The position numbers and the translations under genes are program-made. Positions 34,983 to 42,524 of a stretch of DNA of 64,000 nt are shown here, one piece after another (position 1 is the stretch's first letter; each line of letters begins with the position of its first letter). The notes under the pieces are model-generated. The model was not told the DNA's origin, searched no databases, and was given only the letters and a program-made list of their open reading frames with translations. Source of the stretch: Serpens gallinarum (GTDB taxonomy: Bacteria; Pseudomonadota; Gammaproteobacteria; Pseudomonadales; Pseudomonadaceae); the NCBI RefSeq assembly GCF_014836765.1, contig NZ_JACSQG010000006.1, forward strand, positions 161,181-225,180, in the 5' to 3' direction.

Positions 34983-35081
34983 ATGCACAAAGAGCCGAAG
35001 AAAATTCGCCAGGCGGGCTGGATCGTGTGTGCGGTCGCCCTGGTCCTGATCCTGCCCAATCTGACCCGGTTGTTCAGCTAA
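34983..35081 (+). CDS. Small single-pass membrane protein (32 aa)
   Basis: Short reading frame with a good ribosome-binding site (AAGAAGGAATAAAATC). The product starts MHKEPKKIRQAGW, strongly basic, then has one hydrophobic helix IVCAVALVLILP (about 14-25) and ends NLTRLFS. The charge pattern predicts a cytoplasmic N-terminus and one membrane helix. Its stop overlaps the stop of the convergent AEC gene by a few bases. I do not know the family. It may be a membrane-regulatory micropeptide or simply unrecognised; no neighbour reveals a role. Confidence 0.62.
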   Translation: MHKEPKKIRQAGWIVCAVALVLILPNLTRLFS

Positions 35082-35965
35082 AGAGGCAGCACCGGCAGCA
35101 ACCAGGCCAGCAACAGCGGCAGGAACAGAAACGCCAGCAGCGTCGAACACAGCACCAGGCTTGCCACTTCTTCTGGAGCACGATTGGCGCGCACGGCGAA
35201 CAGGTAGTTGAATACCGCCACCGGCATGGCCGATTGCAGAATCATCACATTCAGTGTCAAGGGTGGCAGCTCCAGCCAGGTGCCCACCAGCCAGGCCAGC
35301 GCCGCCCCGCTGCACACCCGCAGGCCGCCCTGCAGCATACCGTTGCCCAGATGCCGCACGCGGATCGAGGCCAGCGACACGCCAAGGGTCAGCAACATCA
35401 GCGGGATGGTCATGCCGGCCATCAGCCCCAGGGTGTTATCCAACCATCGCGGCAATGGCACCTGGAAGATCACCACTATGAGCGCGAGCATCACGCTGAG
35501 CATGGTCGGATTAAGCAGCAGCTTGCGCGGCGAACGTTCGCCGGCCAACAGCGCGCCGAGGCTGAATTGGCTGACGCACAGCACCATGAAGAACACCACG
35601 GCCAGCGCCAGACCCTGTTCTCCAAAGGCATACAGGCTGATGGGCAGGCCCAGGTTACCGGTATTGGAAAACAGGAAGGCCGGCACCAGCACCCGCCAGT
35701 CCTGGCGCCACAACCGGCTGGCCAACCAGCCGACCACGCCCATGAAGACGGTGACCAGCACGCAACCGAGCACCATTTCGGCAAATGCCTGCGGCTCCAC
35801 ACGGGTGCGCGTCAGCGCGGAAAGCACCAGGCAGGGCGTGCCGACATTCAGGGTCAGCTGTGCGATAAATGCCGTGGGGAACGCCTGCCCGCTACGCGCC
35901 CAGCCATAGCCGATACCCGCGGCAATCAGCACGGGAGCCAGAATGGCAAACAACTCGGCTAGCAT
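35078..35965 (-). CDS. AEC family transporter
   Basis: Auxin-efflux-carrier family membrane protein of 295 residues with about ten transmembrane segments in two five-helix halves. Family features are LTLNVGTPCLVLSAL near residue 35, FLFSNTGNLGLPI near 97 and LQSAMPVAVFNYLFA near 245, where the paired crossover motifs with small residues are found. I chose ATG 35965 with GGTGGAG 6 nt upstream rather than the GTG four codons earlier. AEC proteins in bacteria export malate, malonate or related compounds; the substrate is unknown here. Confidence 0.88.
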   Translation of the reverse strand: MLAELFAILAPVLIAAGIGYGWARSGQAFPTAFIAQLTLNVGTPCLVLSALTRTRVEPQAFAEMVLGCVLVTVFMGVVGWLASRLWRQDWRVLVPAFLFSNTGNLGLPISLYAFGEQGLALAVVFFMVLCVSQFSLGALLAGERSPRKLLLNPTMLSVMLALIVVIFQVPLPRWLDNTLGLMAGMTIPLMLLTLGVSLASIRVRHLGNGMLQGGLRVCSGAALAWLVGTWLELPPLTLNVMILQSAMPVAVFNYLFAVRANRAPEEVASLVLCSTLLAFLFLPLLLAWLLPVLPL

Positions 35966-36052
35966 GACGATCTCCACCAGAAAAATCCGTGCGATGCTAT
36001 CACGCTGGAGGATGCTCTAGCCGCCCCTCAAACCCTAACGGAACCGTCTACC

Positions 36053-36412
36053 ATGCGCCATTTACTGTTTGCCGCCGCCCTCGCGTTCAGCCTGCCGGCG
36101 TTGTCCGTGGAGGTTGACCAGGAAAGCGCCTTGCGGGCACTTGAACAACCCAACGCAGTCTTGATCGATGTCCGCAGCGACGCGGAATACGCCGCCGGCG
36201 CGCTGCCCGAAGCCCGGCATATCGTGCACACCCGAATCGCCGCACAGATCGACGACGTGGCCCCTGACAAGGACACGCCCATCGTGCTCTATTGCCGCAG
36301 CGGTAGCCGCTCATCCATTGCCCAGGACACCCTCCACGGACTGGGTTATCGCCAGGTATTCAATGCCGGCGGCTATGACGAATTGAAAACCGTGCTGGAC
36401 AGTCGCGAGTAG
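36053..36412 (+). CDS. Periplasmic rhodanese-like sulfurtransferase
   Basis: A 119-residue single-domain rhodanese with an N-terminal signal peptide (MRHLLFAAALAFSLPALS, cleavage near 18). The active-site loop is YCRSGSRS, with nucleophilic Cys81. Family stretches are VLIDVRSDAEYAAGALPEA and GYRQVFNAGGYDEL. It resembles PspE: a periplasmic sulfur carrier acting on thiosulfate or an unknown acceptor. It converges on the polyphosphate phosphotransferase gene with a 6-bp gap. Confidence 0.92.
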   Translation: MRHLLFAAALAFSLPALSVEVDQESALRALEQPNAVLIDVRSDAEYAAGALPEARHIVHTRIAAQIDDVAPDKDTPIVLYCRSGSRSSIAQDTLHGLGYRQVFNAGGYDELKTVLDSRE

Positions 36413-36418
36413 CGCTCG

Positions 36419-37969
36419 TCACGAATGCGTCCTGACCAGGCGGCCGGTTCCGTCACGATGAAGACCGCAGGGCCGAGGCTGATTATTTTTGTTGAAGGCT
36501 GCTTCCAGTGCATCGTTGATCGTGCGCAGCACCTTGACCCGGGCAAAACGCTTGTCGTTGGCCTCCACCAGCGTCCAGGGAGCGATTTCCGTGCTGGTGC
36601 GGTCGACCATGTCTTCAACTGCCTCGACATAGGCGTCCCATTTTTCACGGTTGCGCCAGTCTTCCTCGGTGATCTTGAAGCGCTTGAATGGCGTGGCTTC
36701 GCGCTCCTTGAAGCGCTGGTACTGGGTGTCCTTATCGATCGACAGCCAGAACTTCACCAGCACCACACCATGCTCCACCAGGCTTTCCTCGAAGTCGTTG
36801 ATCTCGCCATAGGCCCGCAGCCAGTCGGCTTGCGCGCAGAGTCCCTCGACCCGCTCGACCAGCACCCGGCCATACCAGGAACGGTCGAAAATGGTGAATT
36901 TGCCGCGCGCCGGCACGTGACGCCAGAAGCGCCACAGGTACGGCTGGGCAAGTTCTTCGTCGGTGGGCGCGGCAATCGGCACAATGCGGTATTGGCGTGG
37001 GTCCAGGGCACCGGTCACGCGGCGGATAGCGCCGCCCTTGCCAGCCGCGTCGTTACCTTCGAAGACCGCGACCAGTGCCTGGCGGCGCATGCGCTTGTCG
37101 CGCATCAAATGCGCCAGCCGTGCCTGCTCGGTCGCCAGCTGCGCCTTGTAGTGGTCTTTGCTTAGCACCTGGGTCAGGTCCAGGCTGTTGAGCAGGCTGC
37201 GATTATCTGGACTGGCCACCAAGGGCGCGGCATGAGGTGCCGGCGTGGCACCCCGGCCCGACTGCAGCGCCGCCTGCAACCCCTGGAGCAGAATGCGCCC
37301 GGTGGTCAGGCTGCGATAGTACGGATCCACCCCTTCAATCACATACCAGGGTGCGTAATCGCGGCTGCTGCGGCGCAAGATTCGTTCGCCATGATGAACG
37401 AAACGGTCATAGGTTTTCGACTGCTGCCAATCCAGCGGACTGAGACGCCAATTGTGCAGAGGATCATCGGCCAGGCTTTTCAGGCGAGCCTGCATGTGGT
37501 GCCTGGATAAATGGAACCAGAACTTGAAAATCAGCGCGCCTTCATCGCACAGCATGCGCTCCAGGCGCAGGGCGCGATTGATGGACTGATCCAGCTGGGC
37601 ATCCTTGGTCCGTCCGTTGACCCGGTTCTGCAGCATCTGGCTGTACCAATTGCCGAAGAACACCCCGATCCGGCCTTTTGCCGGCAGCTGCCGCCAGTAC
37701 CGCCACTCCGGCGGGTGCGCCAGCTCTTCATCGGTCTGGAGGTCGAAGGTTTCTACTCGAATCAGGCGCGGGTCCATCCACTCGTTGAGCAGTTTGACCG
37801 TTTCGCCCTTGCCGGCGCCTTCGATGCCATTGATCAAAATGATGACCGGAAAGCGCGCCTGCTGGCGGAGTTCATACTGGGCTTCCAGCAGCGCCTCACG
37901 TAGGGCGGGCTCGGCGGCCTCATAGGTTTTCTTGTCGATGGCGTGGCCGATTTCGGCGGATTCGAACAT
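36419..37969 (-). CDS. pap: Polyphosphate:AMP phosphotransferase (tandem PPK2 domains)
   Basis: Makes ADP from AMP using polyphosphate as donor, 516 residues. Two PPK2 kinase domains sit in tandem. The N-terminal one has Walker A INGIEGAGKGETVK near residue 46 and LNEWMDPRLIRV. The C-terminal one has FEGNDAAGKGGAIRRV near 303 and lid/Walker B regions with FDRSWYGRVLVERVEG. The length and two-domain form separate this class II enzyme from single-domain PPK2. The start at 37969 is the first good ATG. It is divergent from mnmC. Confidence 0.95.
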   Translation of the reverse strand: MFESAEIGHAIDKKTYEAAEPALREALLEAQYELRQQARFPVIILINGIEGAGKGETVKLLNEWMDPRLIRVETFDLQTDEELAHPPEWRYWRQLPAKGRIGVFFGNWYSQMLQNRVNGRTKDAQLDQSINRALRLERMLCDEGALIFKFWFHLSRHHMQARLKSLADDPLHNWRLSPLDWQQSKTYDRFVHHGERILRRSSRDYAPWYVIEGVDPYYRSLTTGRILLQGLQAALQSGRGATPAPHAAPLVASPDNRSLLNSLDLTQVLSKDHYKAQLATEQARLAHLMRDKRMRRQALVAVFEGNDAAGKGGAIRRVTGALDPRQYRIVPIAAPTDEELAQPYLWRFWRHVPARGKFTIFDRSWYGRVLVERVEGLCAQADWLRAYGEINDFEESLVEHGVVLVKFWLSIDKDTQYQRFKEREATPFKRFKITEEDWRNREKWDAYVEAVEDMVDRTSTEIAPWTLVEANDKRFARVKVLRTINDALEAAFNKNNQPRPCGLHRDGTGRLVRTHS

Positions 37970-38083
37970 AGGGGTATTCCTGGACTGCAGGGCGTCAGAC
38001 TAACGGAACGCGACTCCATCGACAAAACCGAAATTGCCAGCGTGGGCGTTACACTACGCGTCTCGTTTTTCCCGGTGCCTGCC

Positions 38084-40045
38084 ATGTCTGACGCTTCAGA
38101 AGCCCACCTCGATTGGGATGATCACGGCCAACCGCTGTCGCGGCAGTTCGGCGATGTCTATTTCTCCCGCGCCAGCGGCCTGGAGGAAACCCGCTACGTG
38201 TTCCTGGCCAACAATCAGTTGCCAGAACGTTTTGCCGCCCTGCCGACGGGCGGACGGCTGGTGATTGGCGAAACCGGCTTTGGCACCGGGCTGAATTTTC
38301 TCTGCGCCTGGCAGGCCTTTGACCAACTCGCCCCGCACGACGCTCGCCTGCATTTCGTCAGCGTCGAAAAGTATCCGCTCACACGCGACGATCTCGAGCG
38401 CGCCCTGGCCTTGTGGCCGGAGCTGCAGGCTTTCAGCGCCCAATTGCTGGCTCTGTACGTCGGCATCCAGCCGGGTTTTCAGCGCCTGCTGTTTGACGAC
38501 GGCCGGGTGGTGCTGACTCTACTGATTGGCGATGTGCATGACTGCCTGCCGCAGCTCGATGCGCGCATCGACGCCTGGTTCCTGGATGGCTTCGCGCCTG
38601 CCAAGAATCCGCAGATGTGGACGCCCGAGTTGTTCACTCAATTGGCCCGACTCTCAGCCCCCGGTGCCACACTGGCCACCTTCACCTGTGCGGGCCTGGT
38701 GCGCCGCGGCCTCAACGAGGCCGGTTTTGTCATGGCCAAGGTGCCCGGCTTTGGTCACAAGCGGGAAATGCTCGCCGGGGCGTTTCACGACCAGGTAAAC
38801 GACATTCAAAAACCCTGGTTCGCGCGTCCGCCCCGGCCGAGCGAACGCCGTGCCCTGGTGATCGGTGCTGGGCTGGCCGGCTGCGCCAGCGCCGCCAGCC
38901 TGGCGGCACGGGGCTGGCAGGTGACGGTGCTGGAGCGCCACGCCGCGCCCGCCCAGGAAGGTTCCGGCAATCCCCAGGGCGTGCTGTACCTGAAGCTGTC
39001 CGCCCACGGTACAGCGCTCTCGCAATTGGTGCTCAGCGGATTTGGCCATACCCGTCGCCTGCTGGAACGCCTCGAACGCGGCGTCGACTGGGACGCCTGC
39101 GGCGTGCTGCAACTGGCCTTTAACGCCAAGGAAGCCGAGCGCCAGGCTCAGCTCAGCGCCGCTTTTCCGCCCAGTCTGTTGCATGCTGTAGATCAGTCGG
39201 CCGCCGAACGACTGGCGGGTGTTGCCCTACCCAGCGGCGGGCTGTTTTTCCCGGAAGCCGGCTGGGCCCATCCGCCCGCGCTGTGCCGGCTGCTGAGCAG
39301 TCATGCCAACATTCAGTTGCTTACCCACCATGACGCCTTGAGCTTGCAGCGCGAGAACGGCGAATGGCGGGCGCTGGGCGCTGACGGCGTGCTGGCCAGC
39401 GCACCAGTGCTGATCCTGGCCAACGCCGCCGATGCCAAAGCCTTCGCCCAGACCGCCGAACTGCCGCTCAAGCGCATTCGCGGACAGATCAGTTGCCTGC
39501 CCGCTACCGACGCCAGCCGGGAGCTGAGCACCGTGGTGTGCGCCGACGGTTATGTGGCCCCGCCGCGCGCCGGTGAACACACCCTGGGCGCAAGTTTCGA
39601 CCTGAAGAACCAGCATCAAGGCGTCACCCCGGAAGAACACCAGAGCAACCTCGAGCTGTTGCGAGGGATTTCCGAGGATCTAGGCCAGCGCTTGCACATC
39701 GATCAGCTCGATCCCGCGCAGATGCAAGGGCGGTCCGCCTACCGCTGCACCAGTTCCGACTACCTGCCGCTGGTGGGTCCGCTGGCCGACAGCAGGGCAT
39801 TCGCTGAGGTCTATGCCGCGCTTGGCAAGGATGCCCGGCAAACGCCCGATCTGCCCTGTCCCTGGCTTGATGGCCTGTATCTCAATCTTGCCCACGGCTC
39901 GCGCGGTGTGGTCACCGTGCCCTTGTCTGGAGAATTGCTCGCCGCCTGGCTGGAAGACGAGCCGTTGCCGCTGCCGCGCGCGGTGGCCGAAGCCTGCCAT
40001 CCCAATCGCTTCGCGCTGCGCCAACTGATTCGCGGCCAGGACTGA
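38084..40045 (+). CDS. mnmC: MnmC bifunctional tRNA wobble-uridine modification enzyme
   Basis: Completes 5-methylaminomethyl-2-thiouridine at tRNA position 34, 653 residues. The N-terminal methyltransferase domain MnmC2 (about 1-240) has the AdoMet motif IGETGFGTGLNFL near residue 64 and WFLDGFAPAKNPQMW near 165. The C-terminal FAD-dependent oxidoreductase MnmC1 (about 260-650) starts ALVIGAGLAGCASAASLAARG near 259 with the GxGxxG dinucleotide fold. I chose ATG 38084 since the extra upstream codons have no similarity and overlap the divergent pap promoter. TauE/SafE follows after 7 bp. Confidence 0.95.
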   Translation: MSDASEAHLDWDDHGQPLSRQFGDVYFSRASGLEETRYVFLANNQLPERFAALPTGGRLVIGETGFGTGLNFLCAWQAFDQLAPHDARLHFVSVEKYPLTRDDLERALALWPELQAFSAQLLALYVGIQPGFQRLLFDDGRVVLTLLIGDVHDCLPQLDARIDAWFLDGFAPAKNPQMWTPELFTQLARLSAPGATLATFTCAGLVRRGLNEAGFVMAKVPGFGHKREMLAGAFHDQVNDIQKPWFARPPRPSERRALVIGAGLAGCASAASLAARGWQVTVLERHAAPAQEGSGNPQGVLYLKLSAHGTALSQLVLSGFGHTRRLLERLERGVDWDACGVLQLAFNAKEAERQAQLSAAFPPSLLHAVDQSAAERLAGVALPSGGLFFPEAGWAHPPALCRLLSSHANIQLLTHHDALSLQRENGEWRALGADGVLASAPVLILANAADAKAFAQTAELPLKRIRGQISCLPATDASRELSTVVCADGYVAPPRAGEHTLGASFDLKNQHQGVTPEEHQSNLELLRGISEDLGQRLHIDQLDPAQMQGRSAYRCTSSDYLPLVGPLADSRAFAEVYAALGKDARQTPDLPCPWLDGLYLNLAHGSRGVVTVPLSGELLAAWLEDEPLPLPRAVAEACHPNRFALRQLIRGQD

Positions 40046-40052
40046 ACACGCC

Positions 40053-40808
40053 ATGGAATGGATGATCATCGAGGGATTAGGCATCGGCCTGATCCTCGGC
40101 CTGCTGTTGGGGCTCACCGGCGCGGGCGGCTCGCTGGTCGCCCTGCCGCTACTGCTCAGCCTGCAACTGCCGTTGCGCGACGCCATCGGCGTCAGCCTGG
40201 GCGCCGTGGCCATGTCCGCGCTGATTGGCGCGATTCCCCGTGCCCGCCTTGGCCAGGTGGCCTGGCGCCCAGTGCTGTTGCTGGCGATCTGTGGCCTACC
40301 GGGCAACGCCATCGGCCAGTGGCTGGGTCGCCACCTTCCGGAAAACGTCCTGATCGTCTGCTTCTGCGTACTAGTGCTCTGGTCGGCCCGGCGCATGTGG
40401 CGGGGTGCCGGCCTGGATCGACAGGCTGTGACCCACACCCGGCCTGCTGCGTTGCTGTTGGTCGGTCTGGCCGTGGGGGTGCTGTCCGGACTGATGGGGG
40501 TCGGCGGGGGGTTCCTGATCGTCCCCGCCCTGCTCTGGTTTACCTCGTTGTCGCTGCTCAGCGCCATGGCTACGTCAATGGCAGTCATCGCGCTGGTCAG
40601 CGGCGGTGGTTTTCTTCTTTACCTCACCGATGCTCACCCGCCGCTGTTGTTGCTCGGCGGCCTGGCCGCCGGCGGTGCCAGCGGGGTGCTGACCGGCAAC
40701 CTGTTGGCGCAGCGGCTCAACAGCCAGATCCTGCAACGCCTGTTTGCCGTGATGCTGGTCATCGTGAGCATCTCCCTGGCGGTGCAAAAGTTGATCACGG
40801 CGGCCTGA
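40053..40808 (+). CDS. TauE/SafE family sulfite/organosulfonate exporter
   Basis: Membrane protein of 251 residues with eight or so transmembrane helices in two homologous halves. The paired motifs GLTGAGGSLVALPLLL (residue 21) and GLMGVGGGFLIVPALL (residue 147) are the family's GxGGG repeats. The substrate may be sulfite, a sulfonate or another anion. It begins 7 bp after mnmC, so probably cotranscribed, but no functional link to tRNA modification is evident. Confidence 0.9.
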   Translation: MEWMIIEGLGIGLILGLLLGLTGAGGSLVALPLLLSLQLPLRDAIGVSLGAVAMSALIGAIPRARLGQVAWRPVLLLAICGLPGNAIGQWLGRHLPENVLIVCFCVLVLWSARRMWRGAGLDRQAVTHTRPAALLLVGLAVGVLSGLMGVGGGFLIVPALLWFTSLSLLSAMATSMAVIALVSGGGFLLYLTDAHPPLLLLGGLAAGGASGVLTGNLLAQRLNSQILQRLFAVMLVIVSISLAVQKLITAA

Positions 40809-41015
40809 GGCTCCCCTCTTAACTAGACCAAAGGCCATCATGAGTCCGATAAAGGTTGTGAAGCGAATTGGCGCTGCATTATTGTGCCCACGGCCTCGAC
40901 CTTGATCGCAGGCTCTGCCTCGCCTCCTCAGGCAATTCGGGCGGCCGCGGCGGCCCTCACCGCCGTCCGCCGCGCCGACTGAGAGGGGCATTCACACTCT
41001 TGGGGAAAACTGTTC

Positions 41016-42113
41016 ATGAATCGACGCCACCTGCTCGGTGCAACCACCGCGCTCTTGATGGCACTCGGCCTGACCGCGTGCAAAGACGAACCCACCCAGA
41101 GCGCCGCACAAACTGCCGCTGCACCGGTCGAGACCGTGCACTGGAAAATGGTCACCACCTGGCCTAAGAACTACCCGGCCCTGGGGACCGGCGCCGATGA
41201 CTTCGCCAAGCGCGTCAACCGCATGAGCGATGGCCGCCTGAATATCAAGGTGTACGCCGCCGGTGAACTGGTACCGGCCATGGAAGTCTTCGACGCGGTC
41301 TCCCGTGGCACTGCGCAGATGGGCCACGGTCCTTCCTATTACTGGAAAGGCAAGGTACCGGCTGCGCAATTCTTCACCTCAGTGCCCTTCGGCCTGGCCA
41401 CCCATGAATTCCATTCCTGGCTGAGCTTTGCCGGCGGTATGCAGTTGTGGGAGGAAGCCTACGCCCCGCACGGCGTGAAGCCGCTGCTTGGCGGCAACTC
41501 CGGCATGCAGATGGGCGGTTGGTTCAACAAGGAAATCAACAGCGTCAATGACCTCAAGGGTTTGAAGATTCGCATGCCCGGCCTGGGCGGCGAAGTGATC
41601 GGCAGCATCGGCGCTACGCCGGTCATCGTTCCCGGCAGCGAAGTGTTCACCGCGCTGCAGACCGGCATGATCGACGCCACCGACTGGGTCAGCCCCTACA
41701 ACGACCTGGCGTCCGGCATTCACAAGGCCGCCAAGTACTATTACTACCCGAGCTGGGCGGAACCGCAGGCGGCCATTGAGCTGCTGGTCAACAAGGAAGC
41801 CTGGGACGCGCTGCCCGACGATCTGCACGCGATTCTCGAAGAAGCCGCCCGCGGCTCGGTGCAGTTGATGCTCGACGAATACGTCTATCACAACGCCAAA
41901 GCACTGCAGGAACTGCAAAAGCAGGGCGTACTGCTGAAGAAATTCCCCGATGAGGTCATCGCTGCCCTGCGTGAGCAGTCCGAGGTGGTGATGGATCAGT
42001 TCGCCCAGACCAGCGACCTCAATCAGCGCATCTGGACGTCCATGAAGGCGTTCCGTGAAGAAGTCGGCCCGATGAGCGACGTCACCGACAAGCAAATCTA
42101 CAACTGGCGTTGA
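41016..42113 (+). CDS. TRAP transporter substrate-binding lipoprotein (DctP/TakP type)
   Basis: A 365-residue periplasmic solute-binding protein of a tripartite ATP-independent transporter. It has a lipobox: LLMALGLTAC with Cys22 after a hydrophobic leader. The mature part shows the DctP signatures VHWKMVTTWPKNYP, LGGEVIGSIGATPVIVPGSEVFTALQTGMIDATDWVSP (split), and WAEPQAAIELLVN. It is closest in pattern to the alpha-keto/monocarboxylic acid binders. No dctQ or dctM membrane subunit lies beside it, so the partner must be elsewhere. The start at 41016 is 207 bp beyond TauE/SafE. Confidence 0.9.
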   Translation: MNRRHLLGATTALLMALGLTACKDEPTQSAAQTAAAPVETVHWKMVTTWPKNYPALGTGADDFAKRVNRMSDGRLNIKVYAAGELVPAMEVFDAVSRGTAQMGHGPSYYWKGKVPAAQFFTSVPFGLATHEFHSWLSFAGGMQLWEEAYAPHGVKPLLGGNSGMQMGGWFNKEINSVNDLKGLKIRMPGLGGEVIGSIGATPVIVPGSEVFTALQTGMIDATDWVSPYNDLASGIHKAAKYYYYPSWAEPQAAIELLVNKEAWDALPDDLHAILEEAARGSVQLMLDEYVYHNAKALQELQKQGVLLKKFPDEVIAALREQSEVVMDQFAQTSDLNQRIWTSMKAFREEVGPMSDVTDKQIYNWR

Positions 42114-42164
42114 TCCTCTCGGCCTCCCTGCCGCAACGGTAGGGAGGCCGGCAAACGCCGGGAT

Positions 42165-42452
42165 TCAACGTTTCCGTTCGTTATGCCCGAGGTCACGCGC
42201 CGGATCGATACGGTCGCGCACCCGTTGCTTGAGCTCCTTGGCTTCCGGAAAGCCACCGTCTGCCTTGCGCTCCCAGATCTGCTCGCCGTTACAGGTAATG
42301 CGAAAGACCCCGCCGCTCGCCGGTTCCAGACTCACCCTGCCCAGATCTTCGGCAAAGGTACTGAGCAGCTCCTGCGCCAACCAGGCGGCCCGCAACAGCC
42401 ATTGGCATTGCGTGCAATAAGTAATGACGATTTCGGCTTTGTGTTGCTGCAT
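42165..42452 (-). CDS. SelT/SelW/SelH-like redox protein
   Basis: A 95-residue thioredoxin-fold protein with the redox pair Cys13-Thr-Gln-Cys16 in ITYCTQCQW, cysteine replacing the selenocysteine of animal homologues. A second family stretch is FRITCNGEQIWERKADGGFPEAKELKQRVRD, split at Cys 54. I chose ATG 42452 because the longer frame extends back into the plpD promoter. The exact electron donor is unknown. Confidence 0.87.
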   Translation of the reverse strand: MQQHKAEIVITYCTQCQWLLRAAWLAQELLSTFAEDLGRVSLEPASGGVFRITCNGEQIWERKADGGFPEAKELKQRVRDRIDPARDLGHNERKR

Positions 42453-42524
42453 ACAGCGCTCTGAATAAAAAATCGGGGCCCCTATAATAGCCAGCCCTCC
42501 CCTTCGGCGTTTGCGGATGTGTCC

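Noticed and set aside
40809..41015. Sigma54 promoter (TTGGCGC near 40871) before the TRAP gene
   Set aside because: The -12 GC element is absent at the right spacing, and no upstream activator site is seen.
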